From Halorientalis sp. LT38 (GTDB lineage Archaea > Halobacteriota > Halobacteria > Halobacteriales > Haloarculaceae), in the NCBI RefSeq assembly GCF_037031225.1, contig NZ_JAYEZN010000001.1:1674001-1738000 (forward strand): a DNA stretch of 64,000 nt, in the 5' to 3' direction. The position numbers were made by a program, and so were the translations under genes. Position 1 is the first letter of the stretch. Every line of letters starts with the position of its first letter. Below, piece after piece: positions 61,705 through 64,000 of the stretch. Below the pieces are notes generated by a model. It made no database searches. It was given only the letters and a program-made list of their open reading frames with translations, and was not told the DNA's origin.

Positions 61705-62295
61705 ATGACAAACCGACCGAACGCCGAAACCGATAGCCCGGAGCATCGTCCCGCACCCGGACGCGACCCCGACGACGTCGACGATGTCGACGACCCCGAC
61801 GTCGGACCGGGAGTGTCAACTGGTGACGAAGTGCTCTACCAGACGCATCCGACCGTACGACCGGTACTGTTACTCATGGCGCTGACGCTCGTCGGCGCCG
61901 TCGTCGTCGCTGCCGTGCTCGCGACGAACCCGGACGTGGTCGGCGGCGACGACCTCGCGACGTTGTTGCTGGGGGTCGTCGGTACTGTTACCGTCTTGGT
62001 ACTGTTGAAGCAGCTCATCAAGGTGTTCGTGATTCGGCGGACGACGTACACCATCACAGCGTCGGGGCTCCGCCGTGAGTACGAACTGTTCTACCGACAA
62101 CGGGTGCGGGAGATTCCGGTTCACCAGTTGCGTGGACACGAATACGTCCAGAGCCGAGTCCAGACGCTTCTGGGATACGGGACGATACGGATGTTGACCG
62201 GCGGCACCAATCGGAGCCTCGGTTTCGTCGAGTTCGAACACATCGATGACCCGGCAGGGGTCCGCGAAGCGCTCCAGACCGTTGCCGGAGAGTGA
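61705..62295 (+). CDS. PH-domain (DUF304-like) membrane protein
   Basis: 196 residues from ATG 61705. After an acidic N-terminus (40 residues) comes EVLYQTHPTVRPVLLLMALTLVGAVVVAAVLA, then LATLLLGVVGTVTVLVLLKQLIKVFVIRRTTYTITASGLRREYELFYRQRVREIPVHQLRGHEYVQSRVQTLLGYGTIRMLTGGTNRSLGFVEFEHIDDPAGVREAL. This is the bacterial PH domain (DUF304/YdbT-like), with two membrane helices before it. Such domains bind membranes or partner lipoproteins. The start is two bases after the YIP1-like gene stop. It is the last gene of the block enclosed by the direct repeats. Confidence 0.85.
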   Translation: MTNRPNAETDSPEHRPAPGRDPDDVDDVDDPDVGPGVSTGDEVLYQTHPTVRPVLLLMALTLVGAVVVAAVLATNPDVVGGDDLATLLLGVVGTVTVLVLLKQLIKVFVIRRTTYTITASGLRREYELFYRQRVREIPVHQLRGHEYVQSRVQTLLGYGTIRMLTGGTNRSLGFVEFEHIDDPAGVREALQTVAGE

Positions 62296-62368
62296 TCGTG
62301 ACGCGGATCCGTCCGCATCGTGGCCCTAAGTGAATCTATGTCCCTGGGAGTCTACGCACGACGAACCA

Positions 62369-63142
62369 CTAGAGCGAGAGCGTCACGGGTTCGATCCCGC
62401 GGGCGGCGAGGTACCGCTCGACGTGGGAGACGCGCTCGCCGATCTCTTCCGGTTTGTGGGAATCGGTGCCGACCGTCAGGTCCACGTCGTGCTCCGCGAG
62501 CACGTCCAGAAAGGCCGGCCCGGGGTGGAACTCGCCGTACTCGTCGAGCGCGCGCCCGGCGTTGAGTTCCGGGATCGTCCGCGAATCGGTCAGGGCCTCG
62601 GCCACCCGTCGGTAGTGCTCCTCGGTCGCGAACCCGCGCAGTTCGGGGTTGCGCTCGACCAGGTCGACGTGGGCGGCCACGTCGAACAGTTCCGACTCGA
62701 TCAGGGCGACGAGGTGGTCGAAGTACTTCTCGACCGCTGCCTCGCGGTCGCGTTCTGACTGCTCGGCGAAGTAGGGCTCGACGTGGACGTTGACGCCGTC
62801 GAGGTAGTGGACGCTCCCGATCGAGTACTGGAAGTCGGCGGTCTCGAGGAACTCGCGGATCGCCGCCTCCTCGTCGGGATGGTAGTCCATCTCGACGCCG
62901 TCGTAGATGGCCACGTCGTGCTCCTCGCGGAGGCGCTGGATGGCCGCCCGACGGCGTTCGTAGGTCTGGTCGAGGTTGAAGCCGAGCAGGTGTTTCTGCT
63001 CGCTGATCGCCTCCCGGTCGGAGACGTTGCAGTGGTCGGCGATGCCCACGCCCGACAGGCCCGCCTCGGCGGCGGCCCTGACCATCTGGAACAGGAAGCG
63101 GCCGTCCGAGTACGTCGAGTGGACGTGGTAGTCCCGATCCAT
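62369..63142 (-). CDS. PHP-domain phosphoesterase
   Basis: 257 residues from ATG 63142. MDRDYHVHSTYSDGRFLFQMVRAAAEAGLSGVGIADHCN carries the first metal motif HVHSTYSDG. GVEMDYHPDEEAAIREF, SIGSVHYLDGVNVHVEPY, AAHVDLVERN and ELNAGRAL follow, and VGTDSHKPEEIGERV is the last metal motif. The protein is in the histidinol-phosphatase-like PHP family, a trinuclear-metal phosphoesterase. The frame upstream to 63355 is not credible. The 3' end of the gene (62371-62439) is duplicated at 58061-58129. The C-terminus ERYLAARGIEPVTLSL and stop are intact here. Confidence 0.9.
   Translation of the reverse strand: MDRDYHVHSTYSDGRFLFQMVRAAAEAGLSGVGIADHCNVSDREAISEQKHLLGFNLDQTYERRRAAIQRLREEHDVAIYDGVEMDYHPDEEAAIREFLETADFQYSIGSVHYLDGVNVHVEPYFAEQSERDREAAVEKYFDHLVALIESELFDVAAHVDLVERNPELRGFATEEHYRRVAEALTDSRTIPELNAGRALDEYGEFHPGPAFLDVLAEHDVDLTVGTDSHKPEEIGERVSHVERYLAARGIEPVTLSL
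62371..62439. repeat. Direct repeat, right copy (within PHP gene)
   Basis: This copy lies at the 3' end of the functional PHP gene; base 62371 is in its stop codon. It matches 58061-58129 with two mismatches in 69 bases. The core cgggttcgatcccg (a 14-base near-palindrome like a tRNA T arm) encodes part of RGIEPVT on the minus strand. Confidence 0.85.
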
Positions 63143-63278
63143 CGAACACTGGGACTCGGGCCCCTGCGTCCATAATCCGTGGCGGCGTTTCGGCGTTCGA
63201 TGTGGGCTCGGCGACCGCTCGGGGCCAGCGGGAATCCGAGCCACCACGCATTTTTGACCCCTCCGCGAAGCGGGAGGT

Positions 63279-64000
63279 ATGAACGCACTCGAGCTCTGGC
63301 TCCGGCTGGCGGCCGGGGTGGGCCTGATCCTGGCGAACGGGTTCTTCGTCGCCATCGAGTTCGCCCTGACGCGCGTCCGCCAGTACCCGAAGGCGGAGTT
63401 CGACCAGCCGGGCCTGCGGCGAGCCTGGGAGATGACCAGCGACCTGGAGATCTACCTGACGAGCTGTCAGGTGGGGATCACCGCCTCCTCCATCGCGGTG
63501 GGGATCGTCGCCGAGCCGGCGCTGGCGGCCGTCTTCGAGCCGTACTTCGCGAACTCGACGCTGGCCTCCGTCGGCGCCGGCGGGATCCTCGCCTTCCTCG
63601 TCATCAACCTGCTCCACCTGACCCACGGCGAGCAGACGCCGACGTACCTCGGCGTCGAGCGCACGAAGTTCGTCGCCCGCTGGGGCGCGACGCCGCTGTA
63701 CTGGTTCGCCCGGCTCATCTCGCCCATCATCACGATCGGGGACTCGGTCGCGAAGTGGACGCTCGAACTGTTCGGCGTCGAGATGACCGGCGCCTGGCTG
63801 GAGACGGAAGAGGAGATCGTCGAGTCCCGCGCGGACCTGCGCAACCGGCTCGATTCCCTGCTCGAACGCGGCGACGTCTCCGAGGAACGCCGCGAGGAGA
63901 TCCGCAACGCCCTCACCGTCGGCGAGGAGCCCATCTCGGCGGTCATGACCCCGACCGAGGAGATCCTCTTCCTCTCCACGACCGTCTCGGTCGCGGAGAA
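63279..64000 (+). CDS. CNNM/CBS membrane protein (hemolysin C-like), 3' end outside window
   Basis: Starts at ATG 63279, right after gggaggt, and is open to the last base; at least 240 residues. The CNNM (DUF21) domain is seen: NALELWLRLAAGVGLILANGFFVAIEFALTRVR, EIYLTSCQVGITASSIAVGIVAEPALAAVFEPYF, GGILAFLVINLLHLTHGEQTPTYLGVERTK and YWFARLISPIITIGDSVAKWTLELFG. The E(I/V)VESR helix LRNRLDSLLERGDVSEERREEIRNALTVGEEPISAVMTP then enters the first CBS domain. The family are magnesium/sodium transporters or regulators related to CorC. Normal CNNM proteins have HGE(L/Q)xPK; here the motif reads HGEQTPTYLG. Confidence 0.88.
   Translation, partial: MNALELWLRLAAGVGLILANGFFVAIEFALTRVRQYPKAEFDQPGLRRAWEMTSDLEIYLTSCQVGITASSIAVGIVAEPALAAVFEPYFANSTLASVGAGGILAFLVINLLHLTHGEQTPTYLGVERTKFVARWGATPLYWFARLISPIITIGDSVAKWTLELFGVEMTGAWLETEEEIVESRADLRNRLDSLLERGDVSEERREEIRNALTVGEEPISAVMTPTEEILFLSTTVSVAE

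Overview
The window is a piece of a haloarchaeal chromosome, probably from the Haloarcula/Halosimplex/Halomicrobium group; this rests on coding style and gene content, not on a search. GC is high, proteins are acidic (rich in D and E), many genes are leaderless with TATA-like elements about 25-30 bases upstream, and many families are haloarchaeal (archaeal SepF, Sec61-beta, PUA protein, FAU-1, archaemetzincin, UPF0146, HTH-10 regulators, F420 reductase).

Layout. 1-3.4 kb: the end of a PKD-repeat surface protein, two DUF6114-type membrane proteins and a HExxH protein. 3.5-9.7 kb: translation core (EF-2, EF-1 alpha, S10, tRNA-Ala) with a threonine/methionine branch operon (25-codon leader ORF, ACT protein, homoserine dehydrogenase) between. 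9.7-14.4 kb: an AT-richer accessory island at the 3' side of tRNA-Ala. It holds two divergent CX3CX2C radical-SAM (SPL-like) paralogues, a TcmP-type partner protein with a methyltransferase-like fold, a divergent winged-helix regulator and a 31-residue zinc micro-protein; a perfect palindrome sits between the last two. This is the best candidate for an undescribed system. 14.4-26.5 kb: cytochrome P450, ASCH protein, ABC-2 exporter, a DUF6230/DUF6114-like envelope operon, SepF, PUA protein, RNB ribonuclease, and a membrane-anchored HTH regulator between two exported proteins that share promoter motifs with it. 26.5-33 kb: UbiA prenyltransferase divergent from a methyltransferase, small haloarchaeal families, a YgfZ-like protein, a PAS protein and a geranylgeranyl-reductase family flavoprotein. 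33-41 kb: two equal-length 7TM histidine kinases, UvrA and a MinD-like ATPase. 41-48 kb: SDR, an RND/MMPL exporter with an exported CARDB/NEW3-like partner, and a divergent TetR regulator with three matching operators. 48-58 kb: LVIVD-repeat protein, FAU-1, Sec61-beta, Tat lipase-like protein, two HTH-10 regulators, thioredoxin, archaemetzincin, UPF0146, HAD hydrolase, F420 reductase and an unusual TFS-like protein. 58-62.4 kb: a four-gene block (two beta-propeller lipoproteins and two membrane proteins) bounded by 69-bp direct repeats that duplicate the 3' end of the PHP gene. 62.4-64 kb: the PHP phosphoesterase and a truncated CNNM/CBS protein.

No CRISPR array, transposase or integrase was seen. 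Names are from reading motifs; DUF numbers are from memory and should be confirmed by profile search.
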